A DNA stretch of 64,000 bases, from contig NZ_QBKQ01000001.1 of the NCBI RefSeq assembly GCF_003054225.1, positions 248,001 to 312,000 of the forward strand. Direction: 5' to 3'. The stretch's first letter is position 1, and the number at the start of each line of letters is the position of its first letter. Below, one piece after another: positions 25,369 to 34,985 of the stretch. The notes beneath the pieces are model-generated. The model was not told the DNA's origin. It saw nothing but the letters and a program-made list of their open reading frames with translations, and made no database searches. The translations under genes were made by a program, and so were the position numbers. This DNA is from Christiangramia gaetbulicola. GTDB lineage: Bacteria > Bacteroidota > Bacteroidia > Flavobacteriales > Flavobacteriaceae.

Positions 25369-26412
25369 TCAGGCAGATTTATTGGCCAGCTGCCCACAAG
25401 CTGCATCTATATCTTTTCCTCTGGAACGCCTTACGGTAACGGTAATTCCATTACGCTCCAGCATATCCTGGTACATATTGGTAGCCTCTGAAGCTGCCTG
25501 CTGGAAATTCCCGTCATCGATAGGATTGTATTCAATTAAATTCACTTTACAGGGCACATATTTACAGAACCTAACCAAAGCCTGTGCATCCTCACGGGTA
25601 TCATTTATGTCTTTCCAAACGATATATTCATAGGTGATCCTACTTTTAGTTTTGGAATACCAATATTCTAAAGCCTCTTTTAGATCTTCCAGCGGAAAGG
25701 TCTCGTTAAAAGGCATGATCTTCGTTCTTACCTCATTTCTGGCGGAATGCAATGAAACCGCTAATTTGATCTTAGCCTCATCGTCTGCCAGCTTCTTGAT
25801 CATCTTAGGCACTCCTGAAGTTGATATGGTAATACGCTTTGGAGACATCCCGAGCCCTTCTGGTGAAGTGATCTTTTCTACCGCCTTCATCACGTTATTG
25901 TAATTCATCAATGGCTCGCCCATTCCCATAAAAACGATATTAGAAAGCGGACGGTCAAAATACAATCTGCTTTCGTTATCTATGGCCACAACCTGATCAT
26001 ATATCTCGTCAGGATTAAGGTTACGCATACGCTTAAGCTTAGCGGTGGCACAGAACTGGCAATCCAGACTGCATCCAACCTGTGAAGAAACACAGGCGGT
26101 TGTTCTGGTCTTGGTTGGGATCAATACAGACTCAACCGTTAAGGCATCGTGAAGTTTAACGGCATTTTTAATAGTGCCATCACTACTTCTCTGCATCCGG
26201 TCTACACGAATGTGATTGATCACGAAGTTGTCCTTCAGCATTTGCCTGGTCTCTTTCGAGATATTCGTCATATCATCAAAAGAGTGTGCAGCCTTATTCC
26301 ATAACCATTCATAAACCTGAGTTCCCCTAAAGGATTTATCCCCTTCAGAAACAAAAAATTTCTGAAGTTGCTCCTTGGTTAATGCCCGTATATCTTTCTT
26401 CTTATCCTTCAC
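25369..26412 (-). CDS. rlmN: Dual-specificity RNA (adenine-C2) methyltransferase RlmN
   Basis: 347 residues. Radical-SAM cluster cysteines are Cys114-x3-Cys118-x2-Cys121 in VGCSLDCQFCATAKL. The methyl-carrying catalytic cysteine is near the C-terminus (Cys339 in IDAACGQL). NIVFMGMGEPLMNYNNV and LAVSLHSA are family blocks. The enzyme methylates A2503 of 23S rRNA and A37 of some tRNAs. Complete and of usual length. Confidence 0.96.
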   Translation of the reverse strand: MKDKKKDIRALTKEQLQKFFVSEGDKSFRGTQVYEWLWNKAAHSFDDMTNISKETRQMLKDNFVINHIRVDRMQRSSDGTIKNAVKLHDALTVESVLIPTKTRTTACVSSQVGCSLDCQFCATAKLKRMRNLNPDEIYDQVVAIDNESRLYFDRPLSNIVFMGMGEPLMNYNNVMKAVEKITSPEGLGMSPKRITISTSGVPKMIKKLADDEAKIKLAVSLHSARNEVRTKIMPFNETFPLEDLKEALEYWYSKTKSRITYEYIVWKDINDTREDAQALVRFCKYVPCKVNLIEYNPIDDGNFQQAASEATNMYQDMLERNGITVTVRRSRGKDIDAACGQLANKSA

Positions 26413-26470
26413 GCTGCTAAATTACAAAGTTAAAACTGAATGCTTCAGTCTTTTAAATATCAATAGCTTA

Positions 26471-26509
26471 CAAAAAAGGCCATAAACCGAAGATCAGCTT
26501 ATGGCCTTT
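26471..26509 (-). terminator. Terminator after queA
   Basis: AAAGGCCATAA (26475-26485) and TTATGGCCTTT (26499-26509) are perfect inverses; on the minus strand the hairpin is followed by a T-run (26477-26472). It lies 19 bp past the queA stop. Confidence 0.8.
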
Positions 26510-26527
26510 AATTATTTTAGATGTTGA

Positions 26528-27577
26528 TTATAAGATCAACATTGCATCTCCATAAGTATAGAATCTATATTTCTCCTTTACAGCTTCCTCGTAAGCCTTC
26601 TTCATGAAATCATGACCTGCAAATGCAGAAACCATCATCAATAAAGTAGACTTTGGTGTATGGAAGTTAGTGATCATACAGTTAGCGATATTGAAATCGT
26701 AAGGAGGAAAGATGAACTTATTGGTCCAACCACCAAACTCATTCAGGGTTTGATCTGAAGATACTGCACTTTCCAGAACTCTCATTACCGTAGTTCCTAC
26801 AGCACAAACTCTTCTTCTCTCAGTTTTCGCTTTATTAATAACTTCTGTAGCATCCTTAGTAATATATGCCTCTTCACTATCCATCTTATGTTTAGAAAGA
26901 TCTTCTACCTCTACCGGGCTAAAAGTTCCTAAACCAACGTGAAGGGTTACCTCAGCAAAATCAACTCCCTTGATCTCCAACCTCTTAAGCAAATGCTTTG
27001 AAAAGTGTAATCCGGCAGTTGGCGCTGCTACTGCACCTTCGTTCTTAGCGTAGATAGTTTGATATCTCTCTTCATCTTCTGGCTCAACTTCTCTTTTAAT
27101 ATACTTTGGAAGCGGAGTTTGTCCCAGTTCTTTTAATTTCTTTCTGAAATCTGTATATGAACCATCATATAAGAATCTCAGGGTTCTTCCTCTGGAAGTA
27201 GTATTATCAATTACTTCAGCCACAAGACTTTCGTCTTCACCAAAGTAAAGTTTATTTCCAATCCTAATCTTTCTGGCAGGATCTACAAGAACATCCCATA
27301 ATTTAGTTTCTGGATTCAATTCTCTTAGCAAGAAAACTTCAATTCTGGCACCAGTTTTTTCCTTGTTACCATAAAGCCTGGCAGGAAAAACTTTAGTGTT
27401 ATTAAGAACCATCACATCTTCCGGCTCAAAATAATCTATTAAATCCTTGAATTTTTTATGTTCAATCGTCTGCTCTTTACGGTTAAGTACCATTAGCCTT
27501 GCCTCATCCCTGTTTTCAGATGGATACTCAGCCAAAAGTTCCTTAGGCAGTTCAAAATTGAAATTTGAAAGTTTCAT
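26528..27577 (-). CDS. queA: S-adenosylmethionine:tRNA ribosyltransferase-isomerase QueA
   Basis: I start at the ATG at 27577 ([11 protein letters not shown]), which matches the usual family start; the ATG two codons upstream is possible. QueA converts preQ1 at tRNA position 34 to epoxyqueuosine using the ribosyl group of SAM. Family blocks [35 protein letters not shown] and RFYSYGDAMLI-like [10 protein letters not shown] are all present. It is a single-gene unit with its own promoter (27604-27635) and terminator. No preQ1 riboswitch is evident in the short leader. Confidence 0.95.
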   Translation of the reverse strand: MKLSNFNFELPKELLAEYPSENRDEARLMVLNRKEQTIEHKKFKDLIDYFEPEDVMVLNNTKVFPARLYGNKEKTGARIEVFLLRELNPETKLWDVLVDPARKIRIGNKLYFGEDESLVAEVIDNTTSRGRTLRFLYDGSYTDFRKKLKELGQTPLPKYIKREVEPEDEERYQTIYAKNEGAVAAPTAGLHFSKHLLKRLEIKGVDFAEVTLHVGLGTFSPVEVEDLSKHKMDSEEAYITKDATEVINKAKTERRRVCAVGTTVMRVLESAVSSDQTLNEFGGWTNKFIFPPYDFNIANCMITNFHTPKSTLLMMVSAFAGHDFMKKAYEEAVKEKYRFYTYGDAMLIL

Positions 27578-27603
27578 TCCCATAGTTCCTGTTTTAAAGG
27601 CTG

Positions 27604-27635
27604 CAAATATACAATCTCAACATAGGGGTTGTCAA
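27604..27635 (-). promoter_or_regulatory. Canonical Bacteroidota promoter for queA
   Basis: On the minus strand TTG (27635-27633), 21-nt spacer, TATATTTG (27611-27604) matches the -33/-7 consensus exactly. The start codon is about 27 nt beyond the -7 box. Confidence 0.7.
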
Positions 27636-27667
27636 GTAAATGAAGGTTTATTTGGAAATTAAATATT

Positions 27668-28885
27668 TTATTGTGTCTGGAAGTCTAATTTTTTGAGATC
27701 TTCCCAAAAATCGGGGTAAGATTTTGAAACAACATTGGCATCTTCTATGGAAAGCGGAATTTTTAAAGCGAGCGGAGCGAAAGACATCGCCATTCTATGA
27801 TCATTATAGGTCTCTACCAATACTTCCTCATTTAACGAATCACAAGGTGCGAGGTGTAAACAATCCTCAGTGATCTTTACCCTTGCTCCAAACTTTTGCA
27901 TTTCGTTCTTTAATGCCTGCAGCCTGTCGGTTTCTTTGATCTTTAGGGTATGTAAACCTTCCAGCTTACACTCCATTCCCAACGCCAGGCAGGTCACGGC
28001 AATGGTTTGGGCAATATCTGGAGAATTCCGCAGGTCTTCATTGATACGCAGAGAACGTTTCGTTTTTTCCTTTTTCAAAATGATCGAGTTTTCCTCGAAA
28101 ATGGTATGAACTCCAAAATGCTTATAGATCTCTGCCAGGCAGCTATCGCCCTGTTTGCTGCTCTTCCTATAATTTGAAAGTCTTATTTCTGCCGATGCTG
28201 AGATACCCGCGATACTATAAAAATATGAAGCTGAACTCCAGTCTGATTCTACCGGGATGGTTACCGGCTCCAGCTTTTGAGTAGGTTCAATAAAGATCCG
28301 GTCTTTTTCAAAATTACCTTTTATTCCAACCTGCTGCAATAACTCCAGGGTCATAAGAATATAAGGGGTTGAAGTGATCTGACCTTCCAGAATTATTTCC
28401 AGACCTGAAGGCAGTGAGGCACCAATGAGCATTAATGCTGATATATACTGACTGCTTACATTTGCCTTAAGCCTTACCGAATCTACATGAAGTTTTTTTC
28501 CTTTTATGATCAAAGGAGGATACCCTACCTGGTCCTTATATTGGATATCTGCGCCCATTCTTTGCAAAGCATCTACCAGCAACCTGATAGGCCTTTCCTT
28601 CATCCTTTTACTTCCTGTAATTTCCACTTCACATCCTTCCTTGGTAGCAAAATAAGCGGTTAAAAATCGCATGGCTGTACCAGCATGATGAATATCTATG
28701 AGGCCATTACCTTTTTCCAGGGCTTTCTTCAGAACGGTAGTATCATCACTATTAGAAAGGTTCTCTATTTGTATATTGGGATATAAGGCTTGCAGGATCA
28801 ATAATCTATTGGATTCACTTTTGGATCCGGTGATCTTAAGATCTGCCTTAATTTCGGATTGCTTATTTGATAGGGATAAGTTCAT
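27668..28885 (-). CDS. aroA: 3-phosphoshikimate 1-carboxyvinyltransferase (EPSP synthase)
   Basis: 405 residues. The SKSESNRLLIL block binds shikimate-3-phosphate/phosphate; HHAGTAMRFLTAYFA corresponds to the PEP-binding GNAGTAMR region with the first residues changed to HH. The C-terminal ETYNDHRMAMSFAPLAL is the catalytic NDHR motif. It performs the sixth step of the shikimate pathway. It is at the far end of a same-strand run that begins with pheA, so the aromatic attenuator may influence it, although many unrelated genes lie between. Confidence 0.95.
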   Translation of the reverse strand: MNLSLSNKQSEIKADLKITGSKSESNRLLILQALYPNIQIENLSNSDDTTVLKKALEKGNGLIDIHHAGTAMRFLTAYFATKEGCEVEITGSKRMKERPIRLLVDALQRMGADIQYKDQVGYPPLIIKGKKLHVDSVRLKANVSSQYISALMLIGASLPSGLEIILEGQITSTPYILMTLELLQQVGIKGNFEKDRIFIEPTQKLEPVTIPVESDWSSASYFYSIAGISASAEIRLSNYRKSSKQGDSCLAEIYKHFGVHTIFEENSIILKKEKTKRSLRINEDLRNSPDIAQTIAVTCLALGMECKLEGLHTLKIKETDRLQALKNEMQKFGARVKITEDCLHLAPCDSLNEEVLVETYNDHRMAMSFAPLALKIPLSIEDANVVSKSYPDFWEDLKKLDFQTQ

Positions 28886-28914
28886 TTGACGAGGTAAAAG
28901 GATAAAACACTAAA

Positions 28915-29169
28915 TTAATCTTTCTTTTGCTTACCCCGAAACTGACCGAAGGCTAAAATAAACCCATAAAGAAATGAGGCCAGCAATTGCCCGATTATAA
29001 ACCTGACCAATTTTCCATCGGCAGTTCTTTCTTTAAAAAAGGTTAGAAAAGCAAATTCACCGTATTCAAAGAAAATGGTGATGACATTGTATAAAACCAG
29101 GAAAGAAAGTCCCAGCCATAAAACCGATTTCCAAAAAGATCTTTGAGAAACTATAGCTTTGAAATTCAT
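28915..29169 (-). CDS. Small two-helix membrane protein, unknown
   Basis: 84 residues. Two hydrophobic helices are visible, about 15-33 (VLWLGLSFLVLYNVITIFF) and about 58-75 (FIIGQLLASFLYGFILAF), with a Lys-rich C-terminus (RGKQKKD). The start overlaps the mazG-like stop in a TAATG arrangement, so the gene is probably real and co-translated. I recognise no named family. Confidence 0.65.
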   Translation of the reverse strand: MNFKAIVSQRSFWKSVLWLGLSFLVLYNVITIFFEYGEFAFLTFFKERTADGKLVRFIIGQLLASFLYGFILAFGQFRGKQKKD

Positions 29170-29495
29170 TACTTCAGTTTTTCGTTGTTCTTATGCCTGT
29201 CTTTATCTCTTTTGGTCTTTATATCCAGTTTCCTGTCAAAAGCCTCCTGGAGATCCACTCCTGTTTGATTGGCAAGACATAGCACCACGAACATCACATC
29301 TGCAAGTTCCTCCCCCAGATCTTTATCCTTATCGCTTTCTTTTTCACTCTGTTCGCCGTAACGACGAGCAATGATTCTGGCTACTTCCCCTACTTCTTCA
29401 GTAAGTTGCGCCATATTTGTAAGTTCATTGAAGTAACGAACTCCATGTTCCTTGATCCAGTTATCTACCGCTTTCTGTGCGTTCGCTATTTGCAT
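29169..29495 (-). CDS. MazG-like nucleotide pyrophosphohydrolase
   Basis: 108 residues. The metal-binding pattern of the all-alpha NTP pyrophosphohydrolases is clear: EEVGEVARI (EExxE) and, further on, EELADVMFV (ExxxD). A Lys/Arg-rich tail ends the protein. It resembles single-domain MazG/house-cleaning dNTPases. It starts inside the end of the upstream DUF3857 gene (35-bp overlap) and overlaps the next gene by one base. Substrate unknown. Confidence 0.85.
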   Translation of the reverse strand: MQIANAQKAVDNWIKEHGVRYFNELTNMAQLTEEVGEVARIIARRYGEQSEKESDKDKDLGEELADVMFVVLCLANQTGVDLQEAFDRKLDIKTKRDKDRHKNNEKLK

Positions 29496-31512
29496 GTTCT
29501 ATAGTTTTCTCCAAAACTATAGCTTCGCTGTGTTTTTTAATAATATTAGCATAAAACTTTTTCAAGAAATCATATTCCGTAGGTAAAAAAGCTGTCTTTT
29601 TAAAAGTGATCATGGACGAAAGTCGAATAACATTTCCGTTTGCATTTACTATGAATTTGAATTGACCATCATCTTCTCCAAGTTTTACCAACGTGCTTTC
29701 AGGAAGGGAAACAACGTTATAACCATCTGGAATCATAATATTTATGGAATAAGACTTTACCTCTGGATAATCTAAGTAAACCGGATAATGTCTTTCCTCT
29801 TCTTTATATGGATTCTCCAGCATGCCATCAAATAACAATGGCTTCAAATAAACCTTACCGCCAATATTTTCTGAAGCAGAAGCTAATTTAAAATTAAATT
29901 TTTCCAGAATTTCTGCTCCCAGTTTATCCTTGTTCTCTATTTCGTAATCGCTAATCTGAATATTTGAAACCGTACTCAACCTATTTTCAATATCGTTGTT
30001 CTGCTCTGGAACTGAATGATCCTGTCTGAATTTCTTAGCTATAAGTCCCGAATAGGATTTCCAGTTCATTCCTTCTACCCCAGAACCATCAAACTTGTAA
30101 TTCATCTTAATAGAATTCTCAGAAATATAGTTTGGCATTAGGTCAATCCACGAAGATTTATCTTTTTCTTTAAGTAATCTTCCCCGCCAGTTCCTAGCTC
30201 TTTTAGGAAGTTCTCCTATGGCTGCTTTTGGGTCTGTAGCATCCATCAGCACAATTTCTCCATCTAATTCCAATCCTGCGATCACATAATTGAAACCGTC
30301 CCTGGTAGGATATAACGGTACGCCATTGGAAGGGGTGCTTAAAAGAACCGGATGGGCGTCCAATCTTGCGTACCTCAACATGGAGATCAATAAAAGGTTA
30401 ATATCTCCAGTATTACCGGAGCCTTCCTTAAAGGCCTTTTTTGTGCCATTCTCAGGGTAAAAACCCAGGTAATCATTCCATTTCACCCTCTGCTTTACGA
30501 AATCAAGTATTGCTTCTGCCTTCATTTTTGGATCAGAAAGTCCAGAGATTAATACATCTAATTCGTCATCATAATAGTTATCTTTATTTAGCTCATCTGC
30601 TATGCCCAGGTCATTGTATATAGATTTGGCAACGCTCTCCCAGGTCTCTGAGTAATTTTCAACCATAGAATTCGGAAACTTCGTGAACATCAATTCCCAG
30701 TCTATAAAAGCGGCATAAGTATGTAGGTTCTCTACGTGAGGCTCCTTCTTCAAGGCCGGAATATTTTCACGTTTAACACTGTAAACATTTAATAAATAAT
30801 TTACAGAATTATGTGAAGCTGTACTACTCACTACTTTATTCCCGCTACGTGAGGTACTGGTATAATTATAGCTGAAATTTTCTTTTGTTTGCTCAACATC
30901 AAAATTAATTAGAGATCTCAAATTCATGTATTTGCTGAAAGTGAAAAACTCCGGGATCAAAACCTCCAGTTCCAGTTTGTCCAAAGGAATTAGATATTGT
31001 AATGGGGTTCTGCCAATAGAACCTAAAAAAGGTGATTTTATTTTATAGGTGAGTTCAATGACACTACCTTCGGTCACTGCTGGCATGGTGAATTTAGTTG
31101 ATTCATTATACTTCGAAGTTACCTCTTCAAAGATCTCGTCATTTCTCAATTTCTCTTCTTCCAGTTTCCCATCAATGATATTATACGTATATCCTTTTAA
31201 CTGGACCAGGTCTTCTTTTTTTGAACTACCTGTATATTTTCTTATTTCCTTTGTTGCCCAGTCAAATCCTTCTTTATTGTAGATCTTGATCCTTTCATGA
31301 ATTTCGGTAATTAGGGTAAATCCTTCATGTCGATTAAAATCATAAAAAATCTTTTGTTTTCTGTATAACACGGCTGCATTCGCATCTTTTTGTAAAGGAT
31401 GTTCTTTTTGTAAAACCTCTTGCTTAGAGACTTTACCAAATTTGTAGTTCTGGCTGTTAAGCTGAAAACTGCATAAGGATAGAACGAATAAAATTAAGGG
31501 GATCTGGCGCAT
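29461..31512 (-). CDS. DUF3857 exported protein with degenerate transglutaminase core
   Basis: The ATG at 31512 gives a signal peptide (MRQIPLILFVL..., FQLNSQ) 4 bp after the upstream stop; the longer frame would overlap that gene. About 683 residues: DUF3857 beta-domain first, then a transglutaminase-like core. Compared with the neighbouring paralogue, the active Cys position reads GDI (about residue 371) instead of GDC, and the His position reads FNYVI instead of GNHVI, so the catalytic Cys and His are lost. It is probably a non-catalytic structural or binding protein in the periplasm, paired with the intact paralogue. Confidence 0.8.
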   Translation of the reverse strand: MRQIPLILFVLSLCSFQLNSQNYKFGKVSKQEVLQKEHPLQKDANAAVLYRKQKIFYDFNRHEGFTLITEIHERIKIYNKEGFDWATKEIRKYTGSSKKEDLVQLKGYTYNIIDGKLEEEKLRNDEIFEEVTSKYNESTKFTMPAVTEGSVIELTYKIKSPFLGSIGRTPLQYLIPLDKLELEVLIPEFFTFSKYMNLRSLINFDVEQTKENFSYNYTSTSRSGNKVVSSTASHNSVNYLLNVYSVKRENIPALKKEPHVENLHTYAAFIDWELMFTKFPNSMVENYSETWESVAKSIYNDLGIADELNKDNYYDDELDVLISGLSDPKMKAEAILDFVKQRVKWNDYLGFYPENGTKKAFKEGSGNTGDINLLLISMLRYARLDAHPVLLSTPSNGVPLYPTRDGFNYVIAGLELDGEIVLMDATDPKAAIGELPKRARNWRGRLLKEKDKSSWIDLMPNYISENSIKMNYKFDGSGVEGMNWKSYSGLIAKKFRQDHSVPEQNNDIENRLSTVSNIQISDYEIENKDKLGAEILEKFNFKLASASENIGGKVYLKPLLFDGMLENPYKEEERHYPVYLDYPEVKSYSINIMIPDGYNVVSLPESTLVKLGEDDGQFKFIVNANGNVIRLSSMITFKKTAFLPTEYDFLKKFYANIIKKHSEAIVLEKTIEHANSERTESGR

Positions 31513-31516
31513 AAGA

Positions 31517-33433
31517 TTAAGCTTTACTGGTTGGTACAATCACTGCTTTTTGATTGTTGAGTTTATGAATCTGATTAATAAATTTTCTGAAATCTTCGAA
31601 TTTCTCCGGCGACCACTCCCCTTCCTCTATCCTCAGGTATCTTTCTACGATTATATATTTCCTATCTTCACTTTCCTCTACCGAAATTTTTAAGGATAAC
31701 TTTCCGAAATCCGTTTCAAGGTCCTGGTTGTCAGGAATGGCTTCAACCATAAATCCTTCTGGTAATTCATACCTGAAATGATCCTGGAATGTCTTTCCTC
31801 TTTCAAGTTTTATTTTATTCTTCCTGTTTTTGTCCTTATCGATCTTCATATCGAAGGCGCTAACAAAATTAAGAGGTACTAGAAGCCTGTCTCCGGCTAT
31901 ACTGCAAAACCTGTCTGCCTTGAAATGCAGGTCTTCTATAAATTCGATCTTTCTTTTATCGTTTCTGAATTTTATAGAATCAAAACTCATATTATGAAAC
32001 TGCGACCAGTTCTCATTGTAGAAATTCTTTTGTACTTCTTGCTTTTGTAATTCAATGAGGTAAATATCTCCGTATGGAACTCCAAAGCTTGATCTTTCAA
32101 ATTGGGCATTAAAACCACCATTCTCGTTAATGCTGACATTGGCCTTCATCTTCTGTAAATTATCTCCGGCAGAATATTTCCTGGTTCTAACGATCTCGCC
32201 ACCAGCTGGTTTCAGTTTTAAAACCCATCTGTCATCGGTAAAATCACCTAAGTAATTAAAGGGAGCATCCTGGCTGGTGCATTCAAGCCATATATCCTCT
32301 TTGCCTTCTTGCGGAATACTTAAAATAACATGGTTTCCCTGTATGTTGGTGAAATCTGGATCGATATCTCTTTTTGGACCTCCGTATACAATGGTATAAT
32401 CTGCCTCGATCCCTTGAGATTTTAACAACGCCCGGGTATAATTGGTTAGCCCTTTACAATCTCCATAACCAAGCCGGTCAACTTCCTGAGCGCTGTAAGG
32501 TTTCCACCCGCCTATACCCAGCGTAACTGCGATATAACGGGTATTTTCCTGAACATATTTATAAATGATCCTGGCTTTTTCTTCCTCGGTCTGTGCATCT
32601 CTGGTAAGCGCGGTGATCTTACTAACGATTTCCTCTGTCAAAATTCCTTGCCCATCTACCAGGTTCTTATATTGCCAGGCTCCGAAATCCTGCCAATCAT
32701 TGGATTCTCCTTCTATTCCCTCCAGAAAATACTTTTGCAAAGCCACCTTTAATCTTGGTGCTGTTTCTTCAAAGGAGGGACTTAGCTTTTCATAGCTTTT
32801 AGCCATCAACCCCGAGACAGAATAATCCAGGTTGAAATCTGATCGATTCACCTTCACATCGAGGCTATCAAGGTTTCTTTCAGAATACCTGATAGGTATC
32901 TCGGTATTATTTACGATCTCATATTTTGATTTTTCCACACTTACTTTGTATCCCTCAATAGGCCTCCAGTCTGGCAGGAATACCGAATTCTTTGTGCTTA
33001 TTTTTGAAGTGTATTTTACAGTGTAAGGATAATCTCTGGGAGTATATTGCAGGTAACTAACCTGATTGTCTGAAAAAAGTACGAAATCCTGGAAATTACT
33101 TCGTGTTTTGAAATCACGCTTTTTAAATTTCCTTATCTCTTTCCCGGTCTTATCAAGAATTATAGCTTCCTGTTGCTCTATTGAAAGGCCTTCATCGAAA
33201 TTCTCGTATGCCTGTATATAGGCTTTTCCCGCTTCATTAAGGACGGTTACTATCCTGTTCGTAGAAATTTCAACATCATCGATATCTTTTATTTCTATAC
33301 GGGTGTTATGCTCACGAATTACCGCGTTAGCGTTGATAAGCATCTTGAGGTTAATATCACTAACCTTGTAGTTTTCCTGGCATTGTAGGGTAGAAAATAG
33401 GCCAAGGAAACCTACAATTAAAAAATTGCGCAT
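31517..33433 (-). CDS. DUF3857 exported protein with intact transglutaminase-like triad
   Basis: 638 residues with a signal peptide (FSTLQCQ). The DUF3857 region covers about 40-200. The transglutaminase core (about 270-400) keeps Cys326 in YGDCKGLTNYTRALL and His368 in GNHVIL; the acid may be in LECTSQDAP. Such proteins are periplasmic or outer-membrane-associated in Bacteroidota and could cleave or transfer peptide amides, but no substrate is established. It is upstream of, and almost adjacent to, its degenerate paralogue. Confidence 0.82.
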   Translation of the reverse strand: MRNFLIVGFLGLFSTLQCQENYKVSDINLKMLINANAVIREHNTRIEIKDIDDVEISTNRIVTVLNEAGKAYIQAYENFDEGLSIEQQEAIILDKTGKEIRKFKKRDFKTRSNFQDFVLFSDNQVSYLQYTPRDYPYTVKYTSKISTKNSVFLPDWRPIEGYKVSVEKSKYEIVNNTEIPIRYSERNLDSLDVKVNRSDFNLDYSVSGLMAKSYEKLSPSFEETAPRLKVALQKYFLEGIEGESNDWQDFGAWQYKNLVDGQGILTEEIVSKITALTRDAQTEEEKARIIYKYVQENTRYIAVTLGIGGWKPYSAQEVDRLGYGDCKGLTNYTRALLKSQGIEADYTIVYGGPKRDIDPDFTNIQGNHVILSIPQEGKEDIWLECTSQDAPFNYLGDFTDDRWVLKLKPAGGEIVRTRKYSAGDNLQKMKANVSINENGGFNAQFERSSFGVPYGDIYLIELQKQEVQKNFYNENWSQFHNMSFDSIKFRNDKRKIEFIEDLHFKADRFCSIAGDRLLVPLNFVSAFDMKIDKDKNRKNKIKLERGKTFQDHFRYELPEGFMVEAIPDNQDLETDFGKLSLKISVEESEDRKYIIVERYLRIEEGEWSPEKFEDFRKFINQIHKLNNQKAVIVPTSKA

Positions 33434-33485
33434 TCCGGGGGGCTGACTTATATATTTAGCGCAATATATAAAAAATTAACGTTTT

Positions 33486-33938
33486 TTAACGTTTATCTTT
33501 AGAATCCAGTAAAATTGTTACTGGTCCGTCATTTAAAAGAGAAACTTTCATGTCTGCCCCAAAACGACCTACGCCAACATTCTTACCAAATTCTTTCTCA
33601 AACTTTGCTACGAATTTCTCATACATAGGTTCGGCAATCTCAGGTTTTGCAGCTTTCATATAGCTTGGCCGGTTTCCCTTTTTGGTGCTGGCATGCAAGG
33701 TGAACTGGCTCACAATTATAGCATCTCCGTCTACACTTTTTAAAGATTCATTCATCACCTCATCTTCATCATTAAAGATCCGCATATTGATGATCTTGCG
33801 GCAAAGCCAGTCAATATCTTCATCATTATCTTCATCTTCGACTCCAAGAAGGATCAATAATCCCTGATGCATTACTGCGCAAACTTTATGATCTACGGTT
33901 ACTGAAGCTTCTGAAACTCTTTGTATAACTGCTCTCAT
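33486..33938 (-). CDS. dtd: D-aminoacyl-tRNA deacylase
   Basis: 150 residues, complete. MRAVIQRVSEASVTVD at the start, SQFTLHAST (the SQFTL motif) in the middle and the cis Gly-Pro motif near the end (LNDGPVTILLDS) are diagnostic. The enzyme removes D-amino acids or glycine from mischarged tRNA. It follows rsgA with no intervening base. Confidence 0.96.
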   Translation of the reverse strand: MRAVIQRVSEASVTVDHKVCAVMHQGLLILLGVEDEDNDEDIDWLCRKIINMRIFNDEDEVMNESLKSVDGDAIIVSQFTLHASTKKGNRPSYMKAAKPEIAEPMYEKFVAKFEKEFGKNVGVGRFGADMKVSLLNDGPVTILLDSKDKR

Positions 33939-34886
33939 CTATTTTTGATATTGATCTATTCGGTAATTATCGTCTTCACCTTCCATGATCTGCAAATAGC
34001 TTTTATAACGGGACCAAGCGATCTCTCCAGCTTCCAAAGCTTGTTTTACAGCGCATTTAGGCTCTTCCAGATGCAGGCAGTTATGAAATTTGCAATCCTG
34101 TTTTCTCTCGAAGAACTCTGGGAAATAATCCCCGATCTCTTCCCGATCCATATCTACCACGCCGAAACCTTTAATTCCCGGAGTATCTATGATCCTCGCA
34201 TCGAAGCTGAGATCGAACATTTCGGCAAAGGTAGTGGTATGCTGACCCTGGCTATGTTGTTTGGAAATTTCAGAAGTTTTAAGAGCCAGACTGGGCTCTA
34301 TCGCATTGATTAACGTAGATTTTCCGGTACCACTATGACCTGAGATCATACTGGTCTTCCGGATCATCTTTTCCTTAACTTTATCAACGTTCTTACCCTC
34401 TTTTGCTGAAATTCCTATGCATTCATATCCCGCAGAACGATATAATTCTGCCAGGTATTTAACTTCAGCAAGTTCCTCGATAGAATAGGTATCCACTTTA
34501 TTGAAAAGCAATACCGCAGTAATATCATAAGCTTCGGCAGTCACCAGGAAACGATCTATAAAAGTAGTAAGCGTAGGTGGGTTATTCAGGGTGATAAGAA
34601 GAAAGACCTGATCGATATTAGAAGCAATGATATGTGTTTGCTTCGATAGATTCACCGATTTCCTGATAATATAATTATCGCGCTCGGTGATCTTTTTGAT
34701 CACCCCGGTCTTCTCTTCTACCCCTTCTTCCAGGTCAAAAGACACCTTATCTCCCACCGCAACGGGATTGGTACTTTTTATCCCCTGGATCCTGAATTTT
34801 CCTTTTATCCTGCATTCATAAAATTCACCGTTCTCAGCTTTTACCTGATACCAGCTACCTGTAGACTTATAAACCGTTCCCTGCAT
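33939..34886 (-). CDS. rsgA: Ribosome small-subunit-dependent GTPase RsgA
   Basis: 315 residues. An N-terminal OB fold (GTVYKSTGSWYQVKAENGEFY) is followed by a circularly permuted GTPase: NKVD (G4) precedes GHSGTGKST (G1) and DTPG (G3). A zinc-knuckle, C-x4-C-H type (DCKFHNCLHLEEPKCAVK), ends the core. It assists late 30S maturation. A -7-like box TAAATTTG lies upstream on the minus strand (34939-34932), so it may have an internal promoter in addition to read-through from the aromatic operon. Confidence 0.96.
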   Translation of the reverse strand: MQGTVYKSTGSWYQVKAENGEFYECRIKGKFRIQGIKSTNPVAVGDKVSFDLEEGVEEKTGVIKKITERDNYIIRKSVNLSKQTHIIASNIDQVFLLITLNNPPTLTTFIDRFLVTAEAYDITAVLLFNKVDTYSIEELAEVKYLAELYRSAGYECIGISAKEGKNVDKVKEKMIRKTSMISGHSGTGKSTLINAIEPSLALKTSEISKQHSQGQHTTTFAEMFDLSFDARIIDTPGIKGFGVVDMDREEIGDYFPEFFERKQDCKFHNCLHLEEPKCAVKQALEAGEIAWSRYKSYLQIMEGEDDNYRIDQYQK

Positions 34887-34985
34887 TTATGATAAATTAT
34901 TCATATCCCGAATACTATATTTTATTGAATGCAAATTTATAGGAATAATTTCACAAGACCACCTTAGATGCATTTAGGTTTCAAA

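Noticed and set aside
27584-27603. preQ1 riboswitch before queA
   Set aside because: The leader from the mapped-looking promoter is only about 20 nt, too short for an aptamer, and no preQ1 core sequence is present.
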